Origin: an uncultured Deferribacteres bacterium
Lineage (GTDB): Bacteria > Zhuqueibacterota > JdFR-76 > DREG01
NCBI GenBank assembly: GCA_913009825.1
Contig: CAJVYQ010000007.1
Coordinates: forward strand, 51,833-115,832
Direction: 5' to 3'
DNA length: 64,000 bases
Shown here: positions 44,453-54,317 of the stretch, piece after piece
Numbering within the stretch: position 1 is the first letter of the stretch
How the letters are laid out: each line of letters opens with the position of its first letter
Program-made: the position numbers and the translations under genes
The notes under the pieces: generated by a model
Databases searched by the model: none
Seen by the model: the letters and a program-made list of their open reading frames with translations, nothing else
Told to the model about the DNA's origin: nothing

Positions 44453-46882
44453 ATGAAAAGGATTAAATCCGTCACGTCTCTCATACTGCTGTTGTTCATT
44501 TTCCGGCTATTCAATTATTCGCACGGCCCTCTCCCGCCGGTTGGAAAGTTTTTCAATCCATTCGCCGGCTTCTGGCAAAACAATGAAAATTCGGATAAAA
44601 TTGATGATGAAATACAGGTGACCGGGCTGGAACAGCCGGTCCGGATTGTTTGGGACAATCGGCATGTGCCCCACATTTTTGCCCAAAACAATCACGATCT
44701 TTACTTTGCGCAGGGATATATTACGGCCCGGGACCGCCTGTGGCAGATGGAATTTCAGACCCATGCGGCGGCGGGAAGGATCTCGGAAATTATCGGCAAA
44801 AAATCTTTGGCATACGATCGTTATCAGAGGCGGATCGGCATGGTTTACGCCGCTGAGAATGCAGTACGGGCCATGGAGAAGGATGAGGAAGTGAAGGCTG
44901 TCGTCTCTGCGTATAAAGATGGTGTGAATGCTTTTATATCCACTTTGTCCGCGGCAACGCTGCCACTGGAATATAAAATTTTAGACTATAAACCGGAACC
45001 GTGGACGGAATTTAAAACAGCCATTTTGCTAAAAATGATGGCCCTGGATCTGACCGGTTCTTTTTCCGAAAAGCAAATGACCCTGACGCGGGAAGTGTTC
45101 GGAGATTCACTGATGCGGAAATTATTTCCGGATTTTCCGCCAATGGCAGATCCGGTCATTCCGCCGGGAACATCCTGGAATTTTACTCCACAACTACCAC
45201 AAAAGCCGGATAAGGATTTTTATCCGATTCACCGGTACACCCGTGGAGTTCCAAACCGGGAAATAATTGTGGGCAGCAACAACTGGGCGGTATCCGGCTC
45301 GAAGACAACTTCCGGTTATCCCATCCTCTGCAACGATCCCCACTTGCATTTGAGCCTGCCTTCCATTTGGTATGAAGTACAGCTGCATGCTCCCGGTGTG
45401 AATGTTTACGGTGTTTCTCTGTTGGGCGCGCCGGCGGTTATCATCGGATTTAATGAAAACATCGCCTGGGGAGTTACCAATGCCGGATCGGATGTTCTGG
45501 ATATGTATGCTATCAAATTTAAGGATGAAACGGATCAGGAATACTATTACGACGGCAATTGGGAGAAATCCCGTTTCCGGATCGAAGCGATCAAAATAAG
45601 GGGGGCGAAAACCGTTTACGATACCGTATGTTACACACGGCACGGACCGGTTGTGTACCGAAAGGGCGAGAAACCGTACTCCCGGCGAATCCCCCTCGAT
45701 GCATCTCTGCGCTGGACGGCACACGATCCTTCCAACGAAACGGCGGCATTCCTGCGTTTGAACCGGGCAAAAGATTACGAGGACTATCTGCAGGCTTTAC
45801 AATTTTTCACCTGTCCGGCGCAGAATTTTGCCTACACAGATGCAGCCAATAATATTGCCATCTGGCATAACGGTCTTTTTCCGCTCAGGTGGCGGGGTCA
45901 GGGGAAATATCTTTTGGATGGAACCGATCCTTCACACAGTTGGCAGGGGTGGGTGCCAAAAGGCCGGAATCCCCATGTGAAAAATCCGCCGCGCGGATTT
46001 GTAAGTTCCGCCAATCAGGTGCCGGCGGATTCTTCTTATCCGTATTATTTGGGCTGGAATTACGCGTCGTTTGAACGCGGTTCGCGCATAAACGAGCTGC
46101 TTGCCCGGATGCAGAATATTGAGCCGCAAGATATGATCAGAATGCAAAACGATATTGTAAATTTGCGGGCACGGACGATTTTACCGGCGCTGCTTCGCCT
46201 GGTGCAGATTGAAAAATTGGATACTGCAGAAACCAAATGTTACCGGGAATTGAAGAACTGGAATTTTGAAAATCGTGCCGGTCTCACCGCGCCGGTTATT
46301 TTTGAATACTGGTGGGACCGTTTCTACAGGGCAGTCTGGCTGGATGATATGCAGCCGGATGTTGGTTCTTTGCGCTGGCCGCGGCGGGATGTTACCATCG
46401 CTATGATCCTGAATGAACCCAATAATCGCTTTTTTGATGACCGGACAACGCCACAGATTGAAACACTGACAGATATTTCGCTGCGTTCATTTCATGATGC
46501 AATCGCCAACTTACGGAAAAGATTCGGAGAGTTTGGCGAATCCTGGCAATGGGGAAAAGCACGGGGGACAGATATTAATCATTTGGCCAATATACCCGGA
46601 TTGGGACGCACCGGTTTACAGACCAATGGCAATTCAGGCATTATCAATGCCATCTCAAAAACTTTCGGCCCCTCCTGGCGCATGGTGGTGGCGTTGGGGC
46701 CGCAGGTGAAAGCCTGGGGCATTTACCCCGGCGGGCAGTCCGGCAATCCCGGTTCAAAATATTATGATAACATGATTGATGATTGGGTAAAAGGTAATAT
46801 TTATAAATTGGTCTTTTTGAAATCGCCGGATGAAAAGAATTCAACACTGATTGGTGCAACAATTTTGCGAGGTGTAAAATGA
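44453..46882 (+). CDS. penicillin acylase-family Ntn hydrolase
   Basis: 809 residues from the ATG at 44453, four bases after GGAGG; earlier in-frame ATGs overlap or precede the ribosome site. A hydrophobic N-terminal segment exports or anchors it. The A-chain region (VRIVWDNRHVPHIFAQNNHDLYFAQGY, RDRLWQMEF) precedes the autocleavage site GSNNW, whose Ser275 becomes the N-terminal nucleophile of the B chain; NDPHLHLSLPSIWYE and FNENIAWGVTN follow. The family cleaves amide bonds of N-acyl compounds such as penicillins, homoserine lactones or aculeacin; the substrate here is unknown. Its stop overlaps the next gene by four bases. Confidence 0.9.
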   Translation: MKRIKSVTSLILLLFIFRLFNYSHGPLPPVGKFFNPFAGFWQNNENSDKIDDEIQVTGLEQPVRIVWDNRHVPHIFAQNNHDLYFAQGYITARDRLWQMEFQTHAAAGRISEIIGKKSLAYDRYQRRIGMVYAAENAVRAMEKDEEVKAVVSAYKDGVNAFISTLSAATLPLEYKILDYKPEPWTEFKTAILLKMMALDLTGSFSEKQMTLTREVFGDSLMRKLFPDFPPMADPVIPPGTSWNFTPQLPQKPDKDFYPIHRYTRGVPNREIIVGSNNWAVSGSKTTSGYPILCNDPHLHLSLPSIWYEVQLHAPGVNVYGVSLLGAPAVIIGFNENIAWGVTNAGSDVLDMYAIKFKDETDQEYYYDGNWEKSRFRIEAIKIRGAKTVYDTVCYTRHGPVVYRKGEKPYSRRIPLDASLRWTAHDPSNETAAFLRLNRAKDYEDYLQALQFFTCPAQNFAYTDAANNIAIWHNGLFPLRWRGQGKYLLDGTDPSHSWQGWVPKGRNPHVKNPPRGFVSSANQVPADSSYPYYLGWNYASFERGSRINELLARMQNIEPQDMIRMQNDIVNLRARTILPALLRLVQIEKLDTAETKCYRELKNWNFENRAGLTAPVIFEYWWDRFYRAVWLDDMQPDVGSLRWPRRDVTIAMILNEPNNRFFDDRTTPQIETLTDISLRSFHDAIANLRKRFGEFGESWQWGKARGTDINHLANIPGLGRTGLQTNGNSGIINAISKTFGPSWRMVVALGPQVKAWGIYPGGQSGNPGSKYYDNMIDDWVKGNIYKLVFLKSPDEKNSTLIGATILRGVK

Positions 46883-47226
46883 TTGGCATTTTAATCTGTT
46901 TTTTTCTGACACTTCTGCTGCAAATTTTTATGCCGTTTTGGTGGTGGATCCTTGTTGTGCCATTTTTATACTCCGTTTTTCGTGCCCGTTCAGTGGCAGA
47001 AGCGCTGAGAATAGGAGCGGTGAGTATGGGGTTGCTCTGGCTGGTTGTTAGTTTGTATCTGTTTTTCACATCAAGCGGCATTATTGCCGGGCGGGTGGCA
47101 GATATGTTCCGGTTGGGCGCCGGTTGGTTGATGATTGTTTTAACCGCCGGTCTGGCAGCAATCGCAGCGGGGGTCGCCGGTATGGCGGGATATTTGATGC
47201 GGAGCGGTTTTGTGAAGGGAAATTGA
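46879..47226 (+). CDS. small membrane protein coupled to the acylase
   Basis: 115 residues with four hydrophobic segments (about 3-34, 48-65, 79-100 and a final glycine/alanine-rich one). No motif is recognised. It begins in an ATGA overlap with the acylase gene, so the two are translated together and the protein may help that enzyme or its envelope location. Nothing more can be said. Confidence 0.65.
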   Translation: MIGILICFFLTLLLQIFMPFWWWILVVPFLYSVFRARSVAEALRIGAVSMGLLWLVVSLYLFFTSSGIIAGRVADMFRLGAGWLMIVLTAGLAAIAAGVAGMAGYLMRSGFVKGN

Positions 47227-47750
47227 CTATTTTGCACATTATCTTTACAATCGTGAAAATAAATTTGTTTTACGGCAATTATTCAATCAGATATAGCCAC
47301 TCCTGAAATTTATAGACTGAATGCCATCTTTCGTTCAACTTTCCGGCCTGAATTATCCGAAGCCATGTGATCAGATATTTTTCATTATATCATTGATTTC
47401 AAACAGAGAAAATATCAAATTTGTGTTCAATCGTATTTAAAAATTAAATATCCCATAAAGGAGTCATTCTTTAAATATAATCTTAATTGAGCGATTGTAG
47501 GGCGATTCGCTGAATCGCCAGCCGTATTTGTATTAAAAATGAAAATCCGTTTAGTAACAAAAATGAGGTCAAAAACAAGAGAATCGCTCAATTCAGGTAT
47601 AAATAATGGTACAATTAATGTGACTACTCAGCCTACTAAACACACGAAAGAAACGAAAGAGTAAACAGAGTTGAATAATTTTAAATTTTTCTTGTCTTTC
47701 GCGGGCAACCTGAATAGTTATCAATCATTAAATAATTTGGAGATTTTATC
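47227..47750. repeat. gap with adjacent family A and D elements
   Basis: Family A copy 3 at 47482-47597 is followed after about 22 bp by a degraded family D element at 47620-47721 (ends TGACTACTCAG and CCTGAATAGTTAT) whose interior repeats the CGAAAGAAACGAAAGAG...CTTTCGCGGGC pattern. 47227-47480 shows no feature. Confidence 0.6.
47482..47597 (+). repeat. family A palindromic element, copy 3
   Basis: Nearly identical to 688-803 over its whole length, including TTGTAGGGCGATTCGCTGAA and GAGAATCGCTCAATTCAGG. Confidence 0.8.
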
Positions 47751-47981
47751 ATGAGAAATTTTCGTCAATTTACGGGCATTATTGAACAAGAGGGAGATGC
47801 TTATGTGTCATTATGTCCTGAATTGGATATCGCAAGCCAGGGCGATACAGTGGAAGGAGCAAGAAATAATCTAATCGAGGCTTTGGAATTATTTTTTGAA
47901 GCTGCTTCTCCTACTGAGATTGAGCAACGGCTTCAAAACAATAATATATTTATAACCCAAGTGGAGGTTGCCGTTGGGTAA
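47751..47981 (+). CDS. hicB: HicB-family antitoxin
   Basis: 76 residues. The partial RNase H-like HicB fold is visible: FTGIIEQEGDAYVSLCPELDIASQGDTVEGARNNLIEALELFFE. It lacks a C-terminal DNA-binding domain, as in short HicB forms. A TTTGGAGATTTT ribosome site precedes the ATG. Its last bases overlap the start of the broken hicA gene, the usual order in hicBA pairs. It would neutralise HicA by occlusion; with hicA broken it may be an orphan. Confidence 0.85.
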   Translation: MRNFRQFTGIIEQEGDAYVSLCPELDIASQGDTVEGARNNLIEALELFFEAASPTEIEQRLQNNNIFITQVEVAVG

Positions 47982-48175
47982 ATTAATGGTTTCGTCAGGA
48001 AAAGAAGTTTGTCGAATACTTGAAAAACATGGATTTGCTGAAATTCGTCGCCGTGGTAGTCACATTGTAATGCAGAAAAAAATAAATAATTCTACATCAT
48101 TCGGAACTTCGTATTAGTATTTTGCGATCAATTATTCGTCAATCGGGAATACCAAGAATAGAATTTGAAACATGA
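47974..48175 (+). pseudogene. hicA: hicA toxin gene with deletion and frameshift
   Basis: From a TTG at 47974 the frame reads GKLMVSSGKEVCRILEKHGF, then the toxin core RRRGSHIVMQKK with the catalytic His, to NNST, then leaves the family frame and stops at 48117. The expected end, HSELRI...LRSIIRQSGIPRIEFE, is found in the next frame, stopping at 48175. The missing piece corresponds to the short strand (VPVPNH-like) between the two halves. A HicA needs about 60-80 intact residues, so this copy should be inactive or altered. Confidence 0.82.
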
Positions 48176-48413
48176 TAATAGCAATAATATCCCAGCATAG
48201 CGAAACTGCAAATAAAATATAGGCTTTAACCTTTCCTGTTTTACATTTTTTAATTTGATCAACAGAATGCTCATGATAGAAAAATATATTCTATCTATCT
48301 TTACGATGGCTGCATAGAGAAACAATAATAAGTTTACGTAAAAAACAAAGTTTTACAAAGCAATAATACAGTTACGAAAAAGACTAAAACATTCGCGTAT
48401 TTCGCGGTTCAAC

Positions 48414-49628
48414 CTATTCTCCCATTCCTGCCAAACTTTCCCCTTCCAATCTTGCTACAATTACAGCGCCGCAGCTATCGCTTAAGATGTTTAAAGTTGT
48501 GCGGAACATATCCAGAATCCGGTCCACGGCAAGAATGACGGCTACTCCTTCCAGCGGCAGCCCTACTGCTTTCAGGATGATCGACATCATCACCAAACCG
48601 CTCATAGGCACGCTGGCGGCGCCGATTGACGCCAACAGCGCCGTCAGCACAATGATCAATTGTGCGCTGAAGGTGAGGTCGAATCCGTACACCTGGGCGA
48701 TAAAAATGGTGGCGACGCATTCGTACAGCGCCGTGCCGTCCATATTTACCGTTGCCCCGATGGGCAGCGTAAATCCGGCAATTTTTTTCGAGACCTTTGA
48801 ATTACCGGTAACCGCTTCCATGGTGAGCGGCAGGGTTACTATGGTGGAGCAGGTGGAAAAACCAAACAGCAGCGCCCGCGGCATCCCTTTGTAATGTTTG
48901 ATTGGATTCACTCTGCCGATGACGGCAAGCAGCAAAGGCAAATTGATGAACATGTGGATAGCCAGTCCCATGAGCACAACGATAAAATAGAATCCCAACG
49001 ATTTGAACGATTCGAAACCGGTTTTAGCCACAATGCGGGCAATGATGCCGAATACACCCAGCGGTGCGCTCCAAACGACAAACAGGGTCAGTTTCAGCAT
49101 CACGTCAAATGCCGCCTGAGACAGATCGCTCAATTGGGCGCGCGGTTTTTCGCCGACTTTTGTGATGAAATAACCGAAAAGAATAGAAAAGAAAATAACC
49201 GGCAGTACATCGCCATTGGCCATAGAGGCAATGGGATTTTCCGGAATGATGTGGATGAGCAGATCGGAGAGGCTCTGTTGCGCGGCGGCAATTTGCTGCG
49301 GTGCCTTTTCCAGTCCGATATTTGCACCCTTGCCGGGCTGAAGCAGGTTCACTAAAATTTGACCGGTTAGTATTGCCATCAGACTGCTGACAATGTAGTA
49401 CGCGAATGTTTTAATCCCGACTCGTCCCAAATGACCGACGCTTACTACAGCCGAGATGATCGAGGTTATAATTAACGGCATGATAGCCATACGCAGCAGA
49501 CGGAGAAAAATTTCCGCCAACGGTTCGGCTACGGGCAGAATCGGTTCACCAATCCATTTCCCGGCCAAAATTCCCAGGAGGAAACCGATGAAGATGTAAT
49601 GTGTGAGTGTGAGTTTTTTGAGAATCAT
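48414..49628 (-). CDS. dicarboxylate/amino acid:cation symporter (DAACS)
   Basis: 404 residues with eight hydrophobic segments plus two re-entrant loops. Family signatures: LRLLRMAIMPLIITSIISAV near the N-terminus, FSTCSTIVTLPLTME (serine-rich loop), the sodium/substrate motif ATVNMDGTALYE, GAASVPMSGLVMM and the final DRILDMFRTTLNILSDSCGAVIVA. It imports glutamate, aspartate or C4-dicarboxylates with sodium or protons. It stands alone, flanked by repeat-filled gaps. Confidence 0.92.
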   Translation of the reverse strand: MILKKLTLTHYIFIGFLLGILAGKWIGEPILPVAEPLAEIFLRLLRMAIMPLIITSIISAVVSVGHLGRVGIKTFAYYIVSSLMAILTGQILVNLLQPGKGANIGLEKAPQQIAAAQQSLSDLLIHIIPENPIASMANGDVLPVIFFSILFGYFITKVGEKPRAQLSDLSQAAFDVMLKLTLFVVWSAPLGVFGIIARIVAKTGFESFKSLGFYFIVVLMGLAIHMFINLPLLLAVIGRVNPIKHYKGMPRALLFGFSTCSTIVTLPLTMEAVTGNSKVSKKIAGFTLPIGATVNMDGTALYECVATIFIAQVYGFDLTFSAQLIIVLTALLASIGAASVPMSGLVMMSIILKAVGLPLEGVAVILAVDRILDMFRTTLNILSDSCGAVIVARLEGESLAGMGE

Positions 49629-49654
49629 CAGGCGATAGTCCTTGAGATTAATAG

Positions 49655-49777
49655 ATGACTCTGTTGATTAACTCGTTTTTTGAAAAATGAAATCCACATA
49701 TTGTATTTTTTGTTATAGCAATTGTCATTATATAGTGAAGCATCAGTGAAAACAGGACTTAATCAACAGAGTCATAG
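49655..49777. repeat. family E palindromic element
   Basis: Ends ATGACTCTGTTGATTAA and its complement TTAATCAACAGAGTCAT, a perfect 17-bp inverted repeat. A single end (TTAATCAACAGAATCATAAA) lies at about 11963. Confidence 0.75.
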
Positions 49778-49784
49778 ATGAACT

Positions 49785-49921
49785 GTAACTATTCAGGCAG
49801 GCTCTATAAATTAACTGCAATCATGCTTCGACTCTCCGTTCAACATGGCTATTAAAGCCGGCCTGAGCGGAGAATCGAAGGCTTCAAGCGTAACAAATAA
49901 CAAGCATATCTGAATAGTTAC
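49785..49921. repeat. family D palindromic element
   Basis: Ends GTAACTATTCAG and CTGAATAGTTAC. The interior contains CTTCGACTCTCCGTTCA and AGCGGAGAATCGAAG, which pair with each other. Confidence 0.75.
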
Positions 49922-50135
49922 GATGAACTTAATTTCTATGGTCGGTTTCTCTACACCCTCCGTACCTTCCTTAAGGCAGGGATTTAGGTGGATGTCCGGT
50001 GAGACGATAATATTGTGATTGCCTGAGTAAAAGGACAATCTGAAAAAGTTTAATTTATGAAAATTAGAAAACTTATGGCAAAAAGGCAAGCTATTTTATT
50101 GGCGTAATTTTTGATTCGATGAAAAATCAGAGCGA

Positions 50136-50182
50136 TAAAAAAACCGGACTGCAAAATCCGATAGTTTATTTGCAGTCCGGTT
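50136..50182 (-). terminator. rho-independent terminator of the peptidase cluster
   Basis: AACCGGACTGCAAA pairs perfectly with TTTGCAGTCCGGTT (14 bp). Read on the minus strand the hairpin is followed by seven T, 24 bases after the M28 stop codon. Confidence 0.92.
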
Positions 50183-50205
50183 GTTAATTTAAATGTTTGT
50201 TAAAG

Positions 50206-52341
50206 TTACATCTGCACCAGCCCGGCTAATTTTAAAATTTGCAGATAATTCATAACGCTTTGCAGTTTAACCTGGCCCGGATACTGGGCATCCAGCGCGT
50301 TTCTGATATCCAGGACGCTTCTTCCGCCATTGATGAGCGCCTGCAGTTCACTGGTGCTGCCGACTTCTCTGCGATTGTAAGGATATTTATCTTTCTCTTC
50401 ACGGGGAATTTTGTTGATAAGTTCAAACACGCCGCGAAAACCGGCGTAACCCATCTCTTTCACTTTGGCCGTTTGTTCCGGGATAATTTTAGCCGCTCGT
50501 TTTTCTTCTTTGGTCAGCGTTACTCTTGCCGGTTTGGTATTGAGGTGTATGGCAACTGTTTTCATGTGTGTCGCCAGGGTGGAAAGGTGTGTTTTGGCAA
50601 TTTGCCTCACACTTTTCTGCATTTTCGTCACATATACGCCAACTTTTTTCCGGTCGTTGGCAAGTTCCAATACGGATGCCAGCGTTGCAATTTCGTTGTC
50701 TGTTGCAGCGTTGATGCAGTTTTGCGCTTCTTTGTAAGCATCCGAAAAATTTTCTTTGGCGGCCTGATTCATAGTTTCCAGAGCGACGGCAAACTGATGT
50801 CCCAATCGCCGGGAGGCATTACTGGTGATTTCGCCGGCAATCTTGACGGCCATGTCATCATCCGCATTGGCAATGGTGTAAGCCGATGCGGCGCCGATAA
50901 CAACCACTCGTTTCAACTGGGTAGGATCCGCTTTGTCAACCCGGTCGCCGGAGGTGTGGTACCATTGATCCGGCCAGGCGATCATCATCACACCGGGAAC
51001 GTCCACGCTCCAGTCGTTGAAAATTTCGTGATCGGAAGAGCCATAGTGGGTTTCGATACTGTAATAAAACGGCTCGTCCGCGCCGGAAGGAGCCACAATC
51101 CTGTGCGGAACCTTGAAAAAACTGCTGCGATTCTGAATCCGTTCCCGGTTTCCTTCGCCAACGAAACGGTAATAGTTCTCGACTACATCGTTAATATAAT
51201 GAGGATTGCCGTATGTGGTCCGCATTAGCTCCATAAACGCTTTGTTTTTACTCAGGTATTCTCCCACCATATCCATGTTGATATCGCACAATGTTTTTTC
51301 CATCAGGTCTTTATTGGCTTTTACCCACGGCCCGATACCGGAAAATTCCGCTCCCCAGATAAAACGGATCGTCCGTTTGGGACGCGGTAAACGTCCTTCT
51401 TCAATCAATGTATGCAGCACGCGGGCAACTTCAAGAATGGCCATACTGCCGGATATGTTGTCGTTGGCTCCCTGTTTGATGATGCCTTCAAACAGATGGG
51501 CGGAAAAGATGATTTCACCGGCATTCGGGTCTGTGCCGGAAATATGGCAGGTTACATCCTGGTACTCGTAAGGCTGCATGGTGGTTTTGACTACAGCATG
51601 TACTTTGATCTTTTGTCCGCTCAATAATCGTTTTTTAAGATAGTCGCCTTCCCGAACCGGCAGAAAAAAACCGAACTTTGCCTTGCCGCTGTCTGCGTTT
51701 TCTCCGGGCCTCCTTCGCCTGCTGCCGATGCCGCTCCAGGGAATCTGCAGCGGATCAAAATAAGGCCGGGAAGCGCTGATGGCAATCACACCGAGAGCGT
51801 TGTGCTGTATACAGGCGAAACTGTGCGCGGAACTGATTCTTCCCTCCGTTACTACAATTTTGCCGTCCACATCGGCGTCATCGATCTCTTTTTTAGTTCC
51901 TCTTCCTACCCAAACCAGTTCGGCTGTTACATCGGCGGAATTGCTGCCTTTAGCCAGCATGGCGCGCATGTCCTGAAACGAAGCCAATTTTTGTTTCATC
52001 GGTTCAATTTCCCACAGCTCTCCTTTAATGCCGTCCCAAACCTCGCCGGCGGGGAAACGAACAATTTCTGCTCCGGGCAAGCCGTACTGTTTGAGTTGAT
52101 TGAGCACATACTGTGACTCAAAAAAGGTAGTCCGGTATTCTTCCGGCAGACGATCCCGGTTGTATCCGCCGGTTTCCATAATGTTGTTCCAGGCCGTCTC
52201 GCCGGATGCTTCCCCAATAATTTCGTTCATTTGGTTCTCCGGCAGGAATGTCCAGTAGAACCAGGGTGTGTATTGTGCAAATACACTACTGCTGAAAAAA
52301 AAGATAAACAGAACCGGTAAGAAAAACGATTTTTTTAACAT
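50206..52341 (-). CDS. exported M28-family metallopeptidase with PA domain
   Basis: 711 residues from the ATG at 52341; an ATG four codons earlier lies in the GGAGGG ribosome site. Signal peptide ends VFAQ. A protease-associated (PA) insert (VTAELVWVGRGTKKEID...GKIVVTEGRI) precedes the M28 core, where SAHLFEG, GANDNISG, WGAEFSG, INMDMVG and the later YHTSGD supply metal-binding residues; the usual HLD is HLF, so the first site differs from classic aminopeptidases. About 200 residues of helical C-terminal extension follow. It probably cleaves peptides outside the cytoplasm. The terminator after it ends the cluster. Confidence 0.85.
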   Translation of the reverse strand: MLKKSFFLPVLFIFFFSSSVFAQYTPWFYWTFLPENQMNEIIGEASGETAWNNIMETGGYNRDRLPEEYRTTFFESQYVLNQLKQYGLPGAEIVRFPAGEVWDGIKGELWEIEPMKQKLASFQDMRAMLAKGSNSADVTAELVWVGRGTKKEIDDADVDGKIVVTEGRISSAHSFACIQHNALGVIAISASRPYFDPLQIPWSGIGSRRRRPGENADSGKAKFGFFLPVREGDYLKKRLLSGQKIKVHAVVKTTMQPYEYQDVTCHISGTDPNAGEIIFSAHLFEGIIKQGANDNISGSMAILEVARVLHTLIEEGRLPRPKRTIRFIWGAEFSGIGPWVKANKDLMEKTLCDINMDMVGEYLSKNKAFMELMRTTYGNPHYINDVVENYYRFVGEGNRERIQNRSSFFKVPHRIVAPSGADEPFYYSIETHYGSSDHEIFNDWSVDVPGVMMIAWPDQWYHTSGDRVDKADPTQLKRVVVIGAASAYTIANADDDMAVKIAGEITSNASRRLGHQFAVALETMNQAAKENFSDAYKEAQNCINAATDNEIATLASVLELANDRKKVGVYVTKMQKSVRQIAKTHLSTLATHMKTVAIHLNTKPARVTLTKEEKRAAKIIPEQTAKVKEMGYAGFRGVFELINKIPREEKDKYPYNRREVGSTSELQALINGGRSVLDIRNALDAQYPGQVKLQSVMNYLQILKLAGLVQM

Positions 52342-52388
52342 GTTACCCTCCAAAATTGTAACTTACAAGTTTATTTTTATTATCATTC

Positions 52389-53951
52389 TTAAAACTTATT
52401 TGTGTATTTAGACCACAGTTCGTCACCCAATAGCCAATATCTTGCCACAGTCCGGTTTGCTGTTTTCAAACAATAATTGGTTAAAAATGTTTTGGCTGAT
52501 TTCGGGCTTTTTTTATACAGTGCAACCGTCTGTTTTTCGATTTCAGGTTGCTGGGTAAATACTCCGGTTTCTATCTGCTGCCAGACTTTCTCAATATCCT
52601 TACTCATTTCCTGGTATCGCATGTAGGACAATTGACTAACGCGGCGAAAAGCCCACCAGGCGCAATCCCGGCGAAATTTTTCCCGGCCGTCCACCATGTA
52701 CGTTTTCGGCATTCGTGATATACCGCAATAAAATGGCAGATGGGGAGTGGTTGCCGGGTTATCGTAGCCAAGCCAGACTACTCCGCCTATGGCATCCGGC
52801 AGCCAGGCGCGGGATTGGGTAACCTGGACATAAGTCGCTCGCTTGCAGGCTATGGTTCTTTCCCGCTGCACTTTGAACAACTGCATTTGCTCACGGTTCA
52901 AAAACGGATTGGCAATGGGACTTTTTACCGTCTTACCCTTGCGGTCGACGGCAGTGATGGTGCGTGTCATATCAAAAGGGGTGTCTTGATAGTAATTTCG
53001 GAAAATCTCCAGCATATCTTTCACCGAAAGCTTTTTCTCCGCTTTCACTGAGAACGGGAAGTTTTCACCGTTGGGATCCAAATGAAGCGATGGCGCCACA
53101 AGACTCAACACACGCCATTCCCGCCGGCGGGAGCCCATGCTTTTTCTGGATGCGTAGGCGTAACAGAATTCAAACGGTTTGCCGCTTTTGCTGTCCCACC
53201 AGCCCATCTCTTCGGCCAGTGAAAATACATTGTCGGAGGCCATGTAGTTTTCCGGATCGCTCAGATCGATTTGGCGGATACGGCTTGCATTTGCCGAAAC
53301 CCCCACGTGGTCGTCCGGGATTCTCTCCGCCGCCCAGACGGCGCCGATTTTCCCTTTGCCCGGCCCCAATATTTCAAAATGCCAGGTTTCGTTGGGATCT
53401 GCAAAAGTGAAACATTCGCCGTAGTCGTTGTAACCGTATTTTTTTGTCAAATAGTCGATGATGTGAATCGCCTCCCGCGCGGTTTTGGTACGTTCCAGCG
53501 CCAGCCGGTACAATTCCGGGCAGTCCAGAATTCCCTCATCGCTGTGCAGCTCCCGTTTGCCGCCGAATGTGGTCTCGCCAATGGCCAGTTGATGTTCGTT
53601 GATCACTGCGTAGGCTGTGTTGATGTAGGCATACGTTTCCGGCACCTGGGGGATTTCGCCCATTTCCATCCGGTCGTCGTCGTTTGGCCCTTTTGTCCGT
53701 TTAGATTGAAAATAGACTTTGCACATCTCCCCTTTTTTGTACTTTTTATGCGGCACCAGGTTGATCCAGGTGCGGTCTGTATTGCTGTCGCAGGAATGAG
53801 AAGTCATGGTTGAACCATCCACGGAAGCGGCTTTGCCGACAATGACACTGGTACAGGCATCAAACCCCTGACTGTTTGCTACGCAGGTAAAAAACAAAAA
53901 CATGCTTAAAAAAACAAGCAAACCTGCATTCATTGATTTTTTTAATTTCAT
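52389..53951 (-). CDS. exported C69-family dipeptidase
   Basis: 520 residues. A signal peptide (ending VANSQ) is followed by DACTSVIVGK, where Cys33 becomes the N-terminal nucleophile after processing, as in PepD. Family segments include DGSTMTSHSCDSNTDRTWINLVPHK, AYAVINEHQLAIGETTFGG, DPNETWHFEILGPGKGKIGAVWAAERIPDDHVGVSAN and GGVVWLGYDNPATTPHLPFY. It should release dipeptides or amino acids from peptides. AGGAGAG precedes the ATG. A paralogue lies just upstream in transcription order. Confidence 0.9.
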   Translation of the reverse strand: MKLKKSMNAGLLVFLSMFLFFTCVANSQGFDACTSVIVGKAASVDGSTMTSHSCDSNTDRTWINLVPHKKYKKGEMCKVYFQSKRTKGPNDDDRMEMGEIPQVPETYAYINTAYAVINEHQLAIGETTFGGKRELHSDEGILDCPELYRLALERTKTAREAIHIIDYLTKKYGYNDYGECFTFADPNETWHFEILGPGKGKIGAVWAAERIPDDHVGVSANASRIRQIDLSDPENYMASDNVFSLAEEMGWWDSKSGKPFEFCYAYASRKSMGSRRREWRVLSLVAPSLHLDPNGENFPFSVKAEKKLSVKDMLEIFRNYYQDTPFDMTRTITAVDRKGKTVKSPIANPFLNREQMQLFKVQRERTIACKRATYVQVTQSRAWLPDAIGGVVWLGYDNPATTPHLPFYCGISRMPKTYMVDGREKFRRDCAWWAFRRVSQLSYMRYQEMSKDIEKVWQQIETGVFTQQPEIEKQTVALYKKSPKSAKTFLTNYCLKTANRTVARYWLLGDELWSKYTNKF

Positions 53952-53978
53952 TTCTTCTCTCCTGAAAAATGGGGTTTT

Positions 53979-54233
53979 TGTAACATTTTAATCCTTTGTT
54001 AAATTATATTTTTTTAATATTTGAATGAATCTCAACGATGTCATTCCGAATCCCTGCTTTTTGGGCTGAGGAATCTCGTACCTCTTTATTTATTATTGAG
54101 GGTAAAGATTTCTCATCCCGGTGAATCGGGGTTCGCCTGCCTGTTGCATGACAGGAAATGACATGTTATGGGCAGAAGTATAAGTAACATATTAAAAACA
54201 AATCGTCTGTTTTTCAAAGAACTAAATTATGAC
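53979..54233. repeat. family B palindromic element, copy 4 (degraded)
   Basis: Left end TGTAACATTTTAATCCTTTG, right end TTTTTCAAAGAACTAAATTA. The interior has CATTCCGAATCCCTGC and AGATTTCTCATCCCG. It fills the 366-bp gap between the two C69 genes. Confidence 0.65.
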
Positions 54234-54317
54234 GGATTTTTTGTATTTTCGAAACCAGTCAGGATTTCATTTGTAACAGAATTCATCCTGTTAAAAACAG
54301 ACCGATCCCTGCTGTTT

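Larger units (their letters stand above)
49629..50135. repeat. gap with abutting family E and D elements
   Basis: Family E at 49655-49777 is followed after 7 bp by family D at 49785-49921. The following 49922-50135 has no recognised feature. Confidence 0.6.

Noticed and set aside
50239..51228. 329-codon ORF on the plus strand
   Set aside because: It runs antisense through the M28 gene, has no ribosome site and no recognisable motif; the minus-strand gene has signal peptide and metal ligands.
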